Below, one piece after another: positions 8,176 to 16,939 of a DNA stretch of 38,229 bases. Made by a program: the position numbers and the translations under genes. Under the pieces are notes generated by a model that saw only the letters and a program-made list of their open reading frames with translations, was not told the origin of the DNA and did not search any database. How positions within the stretch are numbered: position 1 is the first letter of the stretch; each line of letters begins with the position of its first letter. This DNA is from Rubrivivax sp. (GTDB lineage: Bacteria; Pseudomonadota; Gammaproteobacteria; Burkholderiales; Burkholderiaceae_C), in NCBI GenBank assembly GCA_030681795.1, contig JAUXRG010000046.1:1-38229 (forward strand), read 5' to 3'.

Positions 8176-8910
8176 ATGCAGTTGAAGAAAACCCTCAGGT
8201 CCGCAGCCCTCTGCGGGGTGGTCATGTTCACGGCGGCCCAGGCCTCGCATGCCGCAACGGTTTACCCCCTCGGCTACGACCCTGCGTACCCGCCCATCGA
8301 CGGCCTGGGGTGGCGCGCCACGGCCGAGTTGTTTATCCCCGAAAATTGCCAGAACGCCGTCGGCACGCAGACGCTGAACAGCGGGACGGTGGGCCACAAA
8401 TTCAACGATGTGGCCGGCTGCGCCGGCATCGCGCTGCAGAACACCAAGCTCTACCTGTACGACTTTGAAGAGCCGGAGACGGTCTTCGACATGCTGAATA
8501 TCGGCAACTACGTAGCGGACCTCAACGGCAACAGCGCCAGCGGGCTGGAATACGAAACCCAGGAGCTGTTCGAGATCAGTTTCATCAACGGGATCCCGGT
8601 GGATTTCAGCACCAGCATGTCGAACCGGCTCTGGGCCGGCGACGTCGCGACTGAATTCGATATGGATAGCGCCTACTTCTCGCTGGCCCTCGGCGGCGCC
8701 CGCAGCGTGGTGCTGAAGAACGTGGGCGAGGACGATGACGCCGAAGACGAACCGCAAGGCGTGTACTACGGTGCGAACGACCCCACGCTGAGGATCACCG
8801 GCCTGCCCACGGCGGATCAGGCCAACGCCGTGCCTGAGCCCGGTTCCATTGCGCTGGCCTTGGCCGCGCTGCTGGGCCTGCTCGGTGTGAGCCGGCGCGC
8901 CCGCCGCTAG
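8176..8910 (+). CDS. PEP-CTERM sorting domain protein, function unknown
   Basis: This exported protein of ~244 aa has an N-terminal signal peptide (MQLKKTLRSAALCGVV then ASHA-ATV) and a C-terminal PEP-CTERM tripartite tail. The tail consists of VPEPGSIALA, a hydrophobic helix (LAALLGLLGV) and a basic end (SRRARR). Such tails are recognised and cleaved by exosortase, and the proteins commonly end up at the cell surface or in exopolysaccharide matrix. The body is acidic (for example EDDDAEDEPQG) with no enzyme motif I recognise. AGGAG at 8159-8163 lies 12 bases from ATG 8176 but only 6 from an in-frame TTG at 8170, so TTG may be the true start. The stop overlaps the stop of the convergent cyclase gene. 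Confidence 0.8.
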   Translation: MQLKKTLRSAALCGVVMFTAAQASHAATVYPLGYDPAYPPIDGLGWRATAELFIPENCQNAVGTQTLNSGTVGHKFNDVAGCAGIALQNTKLYLYDFEEPETVFDMLNIGNYVADLNGNSASGLEYETQELFEISFINGIPVDFSTSMSNRLWAGDVATEFDMDSAYFSLALGGARSVVLKNVGEDDDAEDEPQGVYYGANDPTLRITGLPTADQANAVPEPGSIALALAALLGLLGVSRRARR

Positions 8911-11717
8911 GCCAGCGCGGGCGGGCGCAACGCGGTGAAGGCCGCGCTGCAGGCCTCGTCGACCGTCCAGCGGCCACCTTCGCTGCAACCGGCATCGAAG
9001 CCGGCGTCGCCCAGGCGGGAGCGCAAGGCCTGCTGATGCGCCTGGCAGCGCCGCTCGGCGCGTGGCGCACGCCGCAAGTTCAGGCGCTCGCGCGACTGCG
9101 CCACTGCGGCGATCAGCGCCACCGCCAGGCCATCGTCGCCGAACAGCGCGGCCGCGCGGGCGGCGTCTTCCAGGCTGCCCAGCAACGGCTCGCGCATCTC
9201 GAAGTCGCAGAACACCCGCATCGCCAGCGCCAGGTGGCGTTGCACCTCGGGGGCATCGGCGGCATCCAGGGCCAGCCTGGCCAGCCACCCGTGGGCGTTC
9301 GCCGCACCCCGTTTGTCGCCCGATTCCTGGCAGATGCGCAAAGACTCGTCGCCGCACTGCCGGGCCTGCACGGCGTCCTGGGCCTCCCAGGCCAACTCGG
9401 CACGCAGAAGCTGGCAGGCCGCCTCGCTTTCGCGGTAGGCAATCTCGCGGGCCACCGCCAAGCCACGCTCCAGATGCGCCGCGGCCTCTTCGTCGTCGCC
9501 CTCGAACAACGCGCACTGCGCCAGATGCTCGTGGCCGATGGCCTCGCCCTTGCGATCACCCAGTTGCTGGAAGATCAGCATCGCCTCGCGTTCGCGCTCG
9601 GCGGCCACCCGCGCTTGGCCGCCCTGAAGCAGGGTCACGCACAGGGTGGACAGCGTGGCCGCGATCTCGACCGGGTTGCCGAGCCGGCGGCGCAGGGCGA
9701 GGCAGGTTTCCAGCTGCTGCGTCGCCTCGGCGTGGTCACTCTGGCTGAGCGCCAGCACGGCCCCCACGTACAGGGCGTGGGCCTGGGGCACGTCCGAGGC
9801 CTGAACGGCGGGCAAGGCCAGCGCCGCACGAACGGCGGCACGGCCCTCGGTGGCGTAGCCGCGCAACTGCCAGAACCCTTGCAGCGCCACCGCCAGTTTG
9901 ACGGCGATGACCGGATCGACCCCACCGGCCAAGGCCAGCGACAGGGCCGCCCGCAGGTTGTCGAGTTCGGTCTCGCCGCGCGCGATCCATGGGCCTTGCT
10001 CCGGCCCCACCAACCCCAGCCTGAGCGCCTTGGCCAGCGAAAGATAGTGTGCGTTGTGGCGCGCCGCCGTCGCGGCCTGGTCGGCGCTTTGCGCCAGCTT
10101 GGCGCCCGCGTAGTCGCGCAGCGTCTCCAGCATGCGGTAGCGCACACTGTCGTCGCGCTCTTCCATCATCACCAGCGACTTCTCGACCAGCGAGGCCAGC
10201 CGGTCCATCACGTCCGGGCTGTCCAGCGGGGCGGCGCCGCACACCGCCTCTGCCGCGGCGAGGTCGAAACCACCGACGAAGACGGCCAGGCGGGAGAACA
10301 GCGTCTGCTCGCCGGGCGGCAGCAGCTCGTACGACCAATCGACCAGCGCACGCAGCGTCTGCTGGCGCTCCTGCAGCACGCGGCTGCCGCCGGTGAGCAG
10401 CTGGTAGCGGTCGGCCAGGCGTTTGTTGATCTCGGCCACGGACAGCGAGCGCACACGCGCCGCGGCCAGCTCCAGCGCCAGCGGAATGCCTTCGAGCCGC
10501 GCCACCAGCTCGGCCACGGCCGGCGCTTCGCGCTCGTTCAGCGTAAAAGCCGGCCGGTGCGACTGCGCGCGTTCGACGAACAGCCGCACGGCCGTGGAGC
10601 GCGACAAGGCGTCCAGGCCGTCACCGCGGCCCGGCACCGGCAGCGGCAGGATGGGGCAGACCTGCTCGCCGGGCACGTGCAGGGCTTCGCGGCTGGACGC
10701 CATGATGCGCACGCCGGGCGCGGCGCGCAGCAGGGCATGGGCGAGGTCGGCCGCGGGCTGGATGAGGTGTTCGCAGTTGTCGAAGACCAGCAGCACGCGG
10801 CGCGACGCCAGGTGGGCGCACAGGGTCTGGATCAGCGGCCGGCCCGGTTCTTCGCGCACGCCCAGCACGCTGGCCGCTTCGCCAGCCACCAGCGCCGGGT
10901 CGCGGATCGGCGAGAGGTCCAGGAACCAGACGCCGTCGGGGAATTCGGCCATCGCCTCGGCGGCCACCTGCAGCGACAGGCGCGTCTTGCCCAGGCCCCC
11001 CATGCCGAGCAGCGTGACCAGCCGGGCGCTGCCCAGCCGCGCCTTGAGTTCGTCGAGCTCGCGTTCGCGGCCGATGAAAGACGTCGCCTGCTGCGGCAGA
11101 TTGTTCGGGATCTCGCGCGTGGGCAGCCAGCGCTCCCCGACCCGCACCACGCGATAGACCTTCTCGCCATCGGGCGGGGCGGCGAAGGCCGAGGGGTCCT
11201 CGCCGGCCTCGAACAGCTCCAACGGCGCCGAGACGCCCTTCATCACCCAGTGGCCGTGCGACTGCAGCGGCAAGGCGGTCTCACCGACCGCCGCCCGCGC
11301 TTCTGGCGTCAACAAGGTCTGGCCCCCGCGCGCCAGCGACATCACACGCGCCGCGGTGGGCTTGGCCAGGCCATCGACTTCCAGCGGCTTGGCGCCGCGG
11401 GCCACATCGGCCGCGCCGTTCTCGCGCAGGATCACCGGCCCGACATGCAGCCCGGCGCGCGCCTTCAGCGCCACCGGCAACCCCGCCAGCGCGCGGTGGT
11501 AGGCCAGCGCGTAGTGCAGGGCATCGCTGGCGGCGTCGAACAGCAACAGCATGCCGTCGGTCTTGTCGATCTCGCGCCCGCGCCAGGCCGGCAGCAGGTC
11601 GCGCGCGACACGGTCGTGGGCCGCCCAGACGGCCGCCATCGCCTCGTCGCCAAGGCGCTCGGACAGCAGGGTGCTGTCCACCACGTCGGTCAGCAGCAGC
11701 GCGCGCAGTTCGCTCAT
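8907..11717 (-). CDS. Class III nucleotide cyclase-domain STAND ATPase with TPR-like repeats
   Basis: This 936-aa signalling protein has three parts. Residues 1-170 form an adenylate/guanylate cyclase domain. Both metal-binding aspartates appear present (Asp11 in LLTDVVDST, Asp54 in DKTDG), and Arg124 sits at the transition-state position, but the usual Asn before it is absent. Residues ~210-550 are a STAND/NB-ARC-type NTPase with FIGRERELDEL, Walker A GMGGLGKT (238-245) and Walker B VLLVFDNCEH (Asp313). From ~570 to the end helical alpha-solenoid repeats resembling TPRs dominate. There is no LuxR or OmpR DNA-binding domain. STAND proteins typically couple ligand sensing by repeats to oligomerisation, so regulated cyclic-nucleotide production is the likely output. 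Activity is unproven given the altered NxxxR motif. Confidence 0.85.
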   Translation of the reverse strand: MSELRALLLTDVVDSTLLSERLGDEAMAAVWAAHDRVARDLLPAWRGREIDKTDGMLLLFDAASDALHYALAYHRALAGLPVALKARAGLHVGPVILRENGAADVARGAKPLEVDGLAKPTAARVMSLARGGQTLLTPEARAAVGETALPLQSHGHWVMKGVSAPLELFEAGEDPSAFAAPPDGEKVYRVVRVGERWLPTREIPNNLPQQATSFIGRERELDELKARLGSARLVTLLGMGGLGKTRLSLQVAAEAMAEFPDGVWFLDLSPIRDPALVAGEAASVLGVREEPGRPLIQTLCAHLASRRVLLVFDNCEHLIQPAADLAHALLRAAPGVRIMASSREALHVPGEQVCPILPLPVPGRGDGLDALSRSTAVRLFVERAQSHRPAFTLNEREAPAVAELVARLEGIPLALELAAARVRSLSVAEINKRLADRYQLLTGGSRVLQERQQTLRALVDWSYELLPPGEQTLFSRLAVFVGGFDLAAAEAVCGAAPLDSPDVMDRLASLVEKSLVMMEERDDSVRYRMLETLRDYAGAKLAQSADQAATAARHNAHYLSLAKALRLGLVGPEQGPWIARGETELDNLRAALSLALAGGVDPVIAVKLAVALQGFWQLRGYATEGRAAVRAALALPAVQASDVPQAHALYVGAVLALSQSDHAEATQQLETCLALRRRLGNPVEIAATLSTLCVTLLQGGQARVAAEREREAMLIFQQLGDRKGEAIGHEHLAQCALFEGDDEEAAAHLERGLAVAREIAYRESEAACQLLRAELAWEAQDAVQARQCGDESLRICQESGDKRGAANAHGWLARLALDAADAPEVQRHLALAMRVFCDFEMREPLLGSLEDAARAAALFGDDGLAVALIAAVAQSRERLNLRRAPRAERRCQAHQQALRSRLGDAGFDAGCSEGGRWTVDEACSAAFTALRPPALA

Positions 11718-11864
11718 CGGTGCCGGGGGCGGGAGTTGTGGAGAGCGGCCGCGACTTTACGTGAAGTGCGCGCAGGGCGGGCCGATTCTTCGCCTGCCGC
11801 GGCCCCGGCAGGCCCCTGGTGCCGGCGCTCTAGACTTGCGACCTTTCCTGCCACCCAGGCCCTC
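11718..11864. other. Divergent promoter region, cyclase-STAND gene and solute-binding protein
   Basis: These 147 bases separate two divergent genes. The last 50 bases before the rightward gene contain TAGACT (11831-11836), which could act as a -10 element, but no matching -35 is convincing. No palindromic operator was seen. Confidence 0.3.
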
Positions 11865-13718
11865 ATGAAGAGAAAACCCCTGCTGGCGGCGGCCAAGGCC
11901 GCCGTATCGAGTCTGGCGCTGGCCGCGTGCGGCGCCTGGGCACAAAGCACGAGCCCCGCCACGCCGGCGGCGCAGCCGCTGAAGGTGCTCCGCTATGCCT
12001 TCCCGGTTGCCGAGTCCAGCTTCGACCCGGCGCAGATCACCGACCTGTATTCACGCACCGTGGTCTCGGGCATCTTCGAAGCACCGCTGCAGTTCGAATA
12101 CCTGGCCAAGCCCGCGCGCATGCGGCCCCACACGGCCGCCGCCATGCCCGAGGTCTCGGCCGACTTCAGGACCTTCACCTTCCGCATCCTGCCGGGCATC
12201 TATTTCGCCGACGACCCCGCGTTCAATGGCCCCGAAGGTCGTCAAGTCCGGCGCGAGCTCATCGCCGAAGACTACGTCTATTCCCTCAAGCGCCACTACG
12301 ACCCACGCTGGAAGAGCGGCAACCTCTACATCCTGGAGAACGCCAAGATCCTGGGCTTGAGCGAGCTGCGCAGGAAGCTCATCGCCGAGAAAAAGCCCTT
12401 CGACTACGACGCGCCCGTGGAGGGCCTGCGCACGCTGGACCGCTATACCTTCCAGGTCAGGCTGGGCGAGCCCACGCCACGGTTCCTCTACAACTTCGCC
12501 GATCCTTCATTCACCGGCGCGCTGGCGCGCGAAGTGGTCGAGGCCTACGGCGACAAGGTCGGCGAGCACCCGGTGGGCACGGGCGCCTTCGTGCTGGCGC
12601 AATGGAAGCGCAGCTCGCGCATCGTGCTGGCGAAGAACCCCGGCTACCGCGAGGTGCTCTACGACGAGCACCCGCCCGAAGGCGACGCCCGGCTGCAGGC
12701 CATGGCGCGCCAGTTCAAGGGGCGGCGGCTGCCCATGGTGGACCAGGTGGTGATCTCCATCATCGAAGAGACGCAGCCGCGCTGGCTGAGCTTCCTGAAC
12801 GCCGAGCAGGACATGCTCGACCAGCTGCCCAACGAGTTCGCCACCGTGGCCATCCCCAACAACCGGCTGGCCCCCAACCTGGCCAGGCGCGGCATCCAGC
12901 TCGTGCGCTACCCGCGCGCCGACGTCGCGGTGTCGTACTTCGCCATGGAGAACCCGGTGGTCGGCGGCTACGAGCCGCACAAGGTGGCGCTGCGCCGCGC
13001 CATCAGCCTGGCGGTGGACGTGGAGCGCGAGATCCGTCTCGTGCGGCGCGGGCAGGCCATCCCGGCGCAGGGCGTGGTGGCACCCGAGACCTGGGGCTAC
13101 GACCCGCAGTTCAAGAGCGAGATGGGCGACTTCGACCGCGCCCGCGCCAAGGCCTTGCTCGACATGCACGGCTATGTGGACCGCGACGGCGACGGCTGGC
13201 GCGACCAGCCCGACGGCGAACCCCTGGTGCTGGAGTACTCCACCAGCCCCGACCAGCAAAGCCGCCAGCTCAACGAGCTGTGGCAGAAGAATATGGACGC
13301 CGTGCAGCTGCGCATCGTCTTCAAGACCGCCAAGTGGCCCGAGAACCTGAAGAGCAGCCGCGCCGGCAAGCTGATGATGTGGGGCGTGGGCTGGAGCGCC
13401 GGCCAGCCCGACGGCGACACCTTCCTGGCCCTGGGCTACGGCCCCAACAAGGGCCAGGCCAACCATGCGCGCTTCAACCTGCCGGCTTTCAACGCCCTGT
13501 ACGAACAACAGCGCCAGATGCCCGACGGGCCCGAGCGCCAGGCGGTGATGGACGAAGCGACCCGGCTGCTGGTGGCCTACATGCCCTACAAAGTGCACGT
13601 GCACCGCATCTTCACCGACCTGACCCAGCCCTGGGTGCTGGGCTACCACCGCAACATCTTCGTGCGCGAGTTCTGGAAGTACGTGGATATCGACCTGGCG
13701 CCCCGGCGCGCGCGCTAG
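11865..13718 (+). CDS. Family 5 extracellular solute-binding protein (peptide ABC transporter), copy 1
   Basis: This 617-aa periplasmic binding protein has a signal peptide (MKRKPLLAAAKAAVSSLALA to AWAQ) and the SBP_bac_5 fold. Early residues LRYAFPVAESSFDPAQI and the internal GTGAFVLAQWKRSSRI are typical. LLDMHGYVDRDGDGW is the usual loop preceding the C-terminal lobe. The family captures oligopeptides, dipeptides, nickel or heme and hands them to Dpp/Opp/Yej permeases. ATG 11865 was chosen because it starts the signal peptide; the frame is open far upstream only because it lies antisense to the cyclase gene. It is followed after 36 bases by a paralogue, so the two form one unit. The only ABC permeases of a matching type here are at 1891-3964. 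Confidence 0.9.
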   Translation: MKRKPLLAAAKAAVSSLALAACGAWAQSTSPATPAAQPLKVLRYAFPVAESSFDPAQITDLYSRTVVSGIFEAPLQFEYLAKPARMRPHTAAAMPEVSADFRTFTFRILPGIYFADDPAFNGPEGRQVRRELIAEDYVYSLKRHYDPRWKSGNLYILENAKILGLSELRRKLIAEKKPFDYDAPVEGLRTLDRYTFQVRLGEPTPRFLYNFADPSFTGALAREVVEAYGDKVGEHPVGTGAFVLAQWKRSSRIVLAKNPGYREVLYDEHPPEGDARLQAMARQFKGRRLPMVDQVVISIIEETQPRWLSFLNAEQDMLDQLPNEFATVAIPNNRLAPNLARRGIQLVRYPRADVAVSYFAMENPVVGGYEPHKVALRRAISLAVDVEREIRLVRRGQAIPAQGVVAPETWGYDPQFKSEMGDFDRARAKALLDMHGYVDRDGDGWRDQPDGEPLVLEYSTSPDQQSRQLNELWQKNMDAVQLRIVFKTAKWPENLKSSRAGKLMMWGVGWSAGQPDGDTFLALGYGPNKGQANHARFNLPAFNALYEQQRQMPDGPERQAVMDEATRLLVAYMPYKVHVHRIFTDLTQPWVLGYHRNIFVREFWKYVDIDLAPRRAR

Positions 13719-13754
13719 GGCCTGCGCCCGCGCCGGCTCCCACGATCGCGGCCC

Positions 13755-15566
13755 ATGCGGCGCAGGCCCCTGCTCTCATCGGCCCTGGCGGTGCTCTCGC
13801 CGCTGGGGGCAGGGCCCGGAGCCCGCGCGCAGGGCGCGGGTGAAGGCAAAGGCGGCAAGACGCTGCGCCTGGCGTTCCGTTCGCCCGAGACCAGCTTCGA
13901 CCCGACGCAGACCCAGAGCGACCAGAACTCGGCCACCGTCATCGCGCAGATCCTCGAGGCGCCGCTGGCCTTCGACTACCTGGCGCGGCCGGTGCGCCTG
14001 GTGCGGGCCACCGCGAGCGCGATGCCCGAGGTCTCGGCCGACGGCCGCATGTTCACGGTGCGCATCCAGCCCGGCATCTTCTTCGCCGACGACCCGGCCT
14101 TCAAAGGCCGGCGGCGCGAGCTGGTGGCGCAGGACTACGTCTATGCGATCAAGCGCTTCTACGACCCGCGCTACAACTCCAGCGACCTGTATATCTACGA
14201 GTCGCTCAAGCTGCCGGGCCTGAGCGAGCTGCGCCGCCAGGCCGTGAAGAGCCGCCGGCCCTTCGACTACGACACCGAGGTCGAAGGTGCACGCGCGCCG
14301 GACCGCTACACCCTGCGCGTGCAGCTCGGCGAGGCCGACCCGCGCTTCCTCTACCGCTTTGCCGACCCGGTGATCATGGGCGCGGTGGCGCGCGAGGTGG
14401 TCGAACACTACGGCGACGATATCGGCGCGCACCCGGTGGGCACCGGCGCGTTCCGGCTCAAGCGCTGGCGCCGCGCTTCGCGCATCGAGCTCGAGCGCTC
14501 GCCCCACTACCGCGGCACGCGCTATGAAGGCACGCCGGCCGACGAGCCGCTGGCGCAGTCCATCGCCCGGCGGCTGCAAGGCCAGACGCTGCCGCGGGTG
14601 GACCGCGTGGTGATCGACATCGTCGAAGAGGAGCAGCCGCGCTGGTTGTCGTTCCTGGATGGCAGCTACCACTGGCTGGAAGTGCCGCCATCGTTCCGCA
14701 CGCTGGCCGTGCCGGGGGGCCAGCTGGCGCCCTTCCTGGCGCGCCAGGGGGTGCGGCTGCAGCTGCAGCCGCAGGCCGACATGACGATGAACTTCTTCTT
14801 CATGGAGCACCCGCTGGTGGGCGGCTACACGCCCGACAAGGTGGCGCTGCGGCGCGCCATCGGGCTGGCCTTCGACGGCCCCGGCTTCATCCGCCGCGTG
14901 CGCGGTGGCTTCGGCGTGCCGGCGCAGTCCACCGTGCCGCCGTTCACCTCGGGCTACGACAGCGGCTACAAGAGCGAGATGAGCGAGTACAGCCCGGCCC
15001 GCGCGCGCGCCCTGCTCGACATGCACGGCTATGTGGACCGCGACGGCGACGGCTGGCGCGAACAGCCCGGCGGCGCGCCGCTGGTGCTGAGCCTGGCCAG
15101 CACCGCCAGCCAGCTCGAGCGCCGCGCCAACGAGTGGTGGAAGCGCTGCCTGGACGCGGTGGGCCTGAAGATCGAGTTCGACATCAATAGCTGGCCCGAG
15201 CTGCTGAAGAAGAGCCGCGCCGGCGCGCTGATGATGTGGGGCTACTCGTGGAGCGCGGGCTCGCCCGACGGCGGATTCTTCCTGGGCATCGCCTACGGCC
15301 CCAACGCTGGCGAAGCCAACGACCCGCGCTTCGCGCTGCCGGCCTTCGACCGCCTCTACGAGCGCCAGCGTGGCCTGCCCGACGGCCCGGAGCGCGAGGC
15401 CGTGATGCGCCAGGCGAAGAACCTGCTCGTCGCCTACATGCCCTACAAGGTGCACCTGCACAACGTCCTGCCCGACCTGGTCCAGCCCTGGACCCACGGC
15501 TACTGGCGCCACCCCTTCATGCGCGATATCTGGCGCTTCGTCGATACCGAAGAGCGGCCGGCATGA
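13755..15566 (+). CDS. Family 5 extracellular solute-binding protein, copy 2 (tandem paralogue)
   Basis: This 603-aa periplasmic binding protein aligns with its upstream neighbour along its whole length. Shared stretches include SFDPTQTQSD versus SFDPAQITDL, AMPEVSADGRMFTVRI, HPVGTGAF, RWLSFLDG and LLDMHGYVDRDGDGWR. The N-terminus MRRRPLLSSALAVLSPLGAG with ARAQ is a signal peptide with a cleavage site. Residues between the conserved blocks differ strongly (for example SYHWLEVPPSFRTLAVPGGQ against the corresponding part of copy 1), so the ligands probably differ. It is the product of an old duplication. No permease gene follows, so these proteins must work with a transporter encoded elsewhere, perhaps the Yej-like one in this window. 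Confidence 0.9.
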   Translation: MRRRPLLSSALAVLSPLGAGPGARAQGAGEGKGGKTLRLAFRSPETSFDPTQTQSDQNSATVIAQILEAPLAFDYLARPVRLVRATASAMPEVSADGRMFTVRIQPGIFFADDPAFKGRRRELVAQDYVYAIKRFYDPRYNSSDLYIYESLKLPGLSELRRQAVKSRRPFDYDTEVEGARAPDRYTLRVQLGEADPRFLYRFADPVIMGAVAREVVEHYGDDIGAHPVGTGAFRLKRWRRASRIELERSPHYRGTRYEGTPADEPLAQSIARRLQGQTLPRVDRVVIDIVEEEQPRWLSFLDGSYHWLEVPPSFRTLAVPGGQLAPFLARQGVRLQLQPQADMTMNFFFMEHPLVGGYTPDKVALRRAIGLAFDGPGFIRRVRGGFGVPAQSTVPPFTSGYDSGYKSEMSEYSPARARALLDMHGYVDRDGDGWREQPGGAPLVLSLASTASQLERRANEWWKRCLDAVGLKIEFDINSWPELLKKSRAGALMMWGYSWSAGSPDGGFFLGIAYGPNAGEANDPRFALPAFDRLYERQRGLPDGPEREAVMRQAKNLLVAYMPYKVHLHNVLPDLVQPWTHGYWRHPFMRDIWRFVDTEERPA

Positions 15567-15575
15567 GCGCCGGCC

Positions 15576-15680
15576 TCAGGTTTCGAGGAGCATTTGGCCC
15601 AGGAGCCCGGCAGCGTGCTCCAGCAGCGCCGGGTCTTGCTCGAGCGCGTGGCACACTGGGATCGTCTCTAGTCTTGGTAA
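15576..15680 (-). pseudogene. Possible C-terminal gene remnant
   Basis: Downstream of the second binding protein, the minus strand reads IPVCHALEQDPALLEHAAG then LLGQMLLET and a stop at 15576-15578. It has a believable amphipathic composition and GC-rich third positions. The frame is closed upstream by a stop inside the hairpin at 15691-15728, and no start is present, so at best this is the tail of a lost gene. I do not recognise the family. Confidence 0.22.
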
Positions 15681-15690
15681 ACCAGAGACT

Positions 15691-15728
15691 CCCCCAAAGG
15701 ATCCGTTTGTTCAAGGATCCAGAGGGGG
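15691..15728. terminator. Hairpin between convergent genes, possible bidirectional terminator
   Basis: CCCCC (15691-15695) and GGATCC (15699-15704) pair with GGATCC (15715-15720) and GGGGG (15724-15728) around a 10-base loop, with a 3x3 internal mismatch (AAA against AGA). It lies between the rightward binding-protein gene and the leftward lipoprotein gene, the expected place for a terminator. No T-run follows on either strand, so intrinsic termination would be weak. It could instead be a mobile palindromic repeat. Confidence 0.4.
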
Positions 15729-15800
15729 GCCTATTCGTCTACATCACGCTTCGTGATCAAAATACCGCCCGAAGACATCGGGATCGGTGATCAGGCTCAG

Positions 15801-16658
15801 TCAGAGCTTGGCCACGAAGAACGCCACCACCGCGTCGCGCGCCTTGGCGGCGGCCACGGGGTTGTAGGTGAAGGTCACCAGCCCACCGGCACCCAGGTGC
15901 GAGAACGGGTCGTTCACCGTGATCTCGGGCTCGTTGCGGTCGAAGGCATGCGTTGCACCCGGGTACATGGTCACGCTGGCGATGCCCGGCGCCGCGGCCT
16001 GGGTCGCCGCCACCAGCTTCGGGCAGGTGTCAGGCAGGTCGTAGGTGTCGAGCTCACCGCCCTGGATGAAAACCGGCGCACCGGTGAAGCTGGCGAACGC
16101 GTAACCCGGCACCCGGTTGTAGACCCAGCACACCGGATAGAACGGCGCGTGCGCCTTGAACTGCCGCGTGCCCCCCATGTACTGGTCGGTGTAGGGTTTG
16201 GTCGCGGTGAGCATCGACACCACGCCGCCCCACGAAAAACCCATGATGCCGATGCGCGACGGATCGATTCTTCCCTGCCGCGCCAGGTAGGCCAGCGCGC
16301 CGTAGGCGTCGGGCAGCGTCTCGGGCACGCCGGCTGGGCGACCGGCCGCGCCGGTGATACCGCGCGCCTTCCACATGTCGATTTCCAGCGTTGCGATGCC
16401 GGCCTTGTTGAGCGCCTCGATGTGGAACTTGCCGCGGCTGTCGATGCCCGACGAGCCGTGCACGACCACCACCGCGGGCAGCTTGCTGCCGGCCGGCAGC
16501 CGCAACTCGGCGGGCACTTCCAGCGGCGCGGTGGCCGACAGCGAGGTATAGCTGACCTGCGAAACCGCAACCTCATCGTCGTTGCCGCCGCAGCCGACTA
16601 TCAATGCCGCCACTGCCGCGGCTGCCGCGATGTGTCGAAGCGCGCTGATGATGTTCAT
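15801..16658 (-). CDS. Dienelactone hydrolase-like alpha/beta hydrolase, lipoprotein
   Basis: This predicted membrane-attached hydrolase of 285 aa begins MNIISALRHIAAAAAVAALI-VGC, a lipoprotein signal with lipobox cysteine 23. The alpha/beta hydrolase core shows VVVVHGSSGID (oxyanion strand), GFSWGG with nucleophile Ser142, an acid at Asp204 or Asp207 (GGELDTYD) and His237 in GATHAFD. In true dienelactone hydrolase the nucleophile is Cys, so this is a serine relative. ATG 16658 is chosen over an in-frame start 33 bases upstream because it begins the signal sequence and has GGAG ten bases before it. The substrate is unknown; many members cleave esters. No operon partner is evident. Confidence 0.85.
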   Translation of the reverse strand: MNIISALRHIAAAAAVAALIVGCGGNDDEVAVSQVSYTSLSATAPLEVPAELRLPAGSKLPAVVVVHGSSGIDSRGKFHIEALNKAGIATLEIDMWKARGITGAAGRPAGVPETLPDAYGALAYLARQGRIDPSRIGIMGFSWGGVVSMLTATKPYTDQYMGGTRQFKAHAPFYPVCWVYNRVPGYAFASFTGAPVFIQGGELDTYDLPDTCPKLVAATQAAAPGIASVTMYPGATHAFDRNEPEITVNDPFSHLGAGGLVTFTYNPVAAAKARDAVVAFFVAKL

Positions 16659-16779
16659 GGGTCTGTCTCCGGGGGGTTGCGGTCGCGCCAAGCGAGGCGG
16701 GCCGCGCAGTGTTTACCACCGAGCTCGCCGCATCGCTCCGCACAAACCCTGAAGCCGCTGCATCGAATCGAGGAGCGCC

Positions 16780-16938
16780 ATGGATGAGCAGGTCTGCTTC
16801 GAACGCCTTTGCGCGCGCTTGCGCATACGCCAGTTGCGCCTGCGGGCCGAAATCGGCACGGTGGGCCGCGTGCATGCGGCGGCCAGGCGCATCGCGATGA
16901 GCCAGCCTGCGGCGAGCCAGGCGCTGACCGCGCCCGCG
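16780..16938 (+). pseudogene. LysR-type regulator, N-terminal remnant
   Basis: A start with a good ribosome site (AGGAG, ATG at 16780) opens a frame reading RIRQLRLRAEIGTVGRVHAA and MSQPAASQALT. This matches the winged-helix DNA-binding start of LysR-type regulators (LRQLRLLxAI...GSxxxAAxxLxxSQPAxSQAL). Homology stops abruptly near 16935, where the frame enters the tail of the convergent secreted-protein gene and ends at 16974. The recognition helix is kept, but its second half, the linker and the whole ligand-binding domain (over 200 residues) are gone. It is a deletion remnant. Confidence 0.6.
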
Positions 16939-16939
16939 C

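Noticed and set aside
9036..11864. Very long N-terminal extension of the first solute-binding protein
   Set aside because: The open frame is antisense to the cyclase-STAND gene, as often happens in GC-rich DNA. The real protein begins at the signal peptide at 11865.
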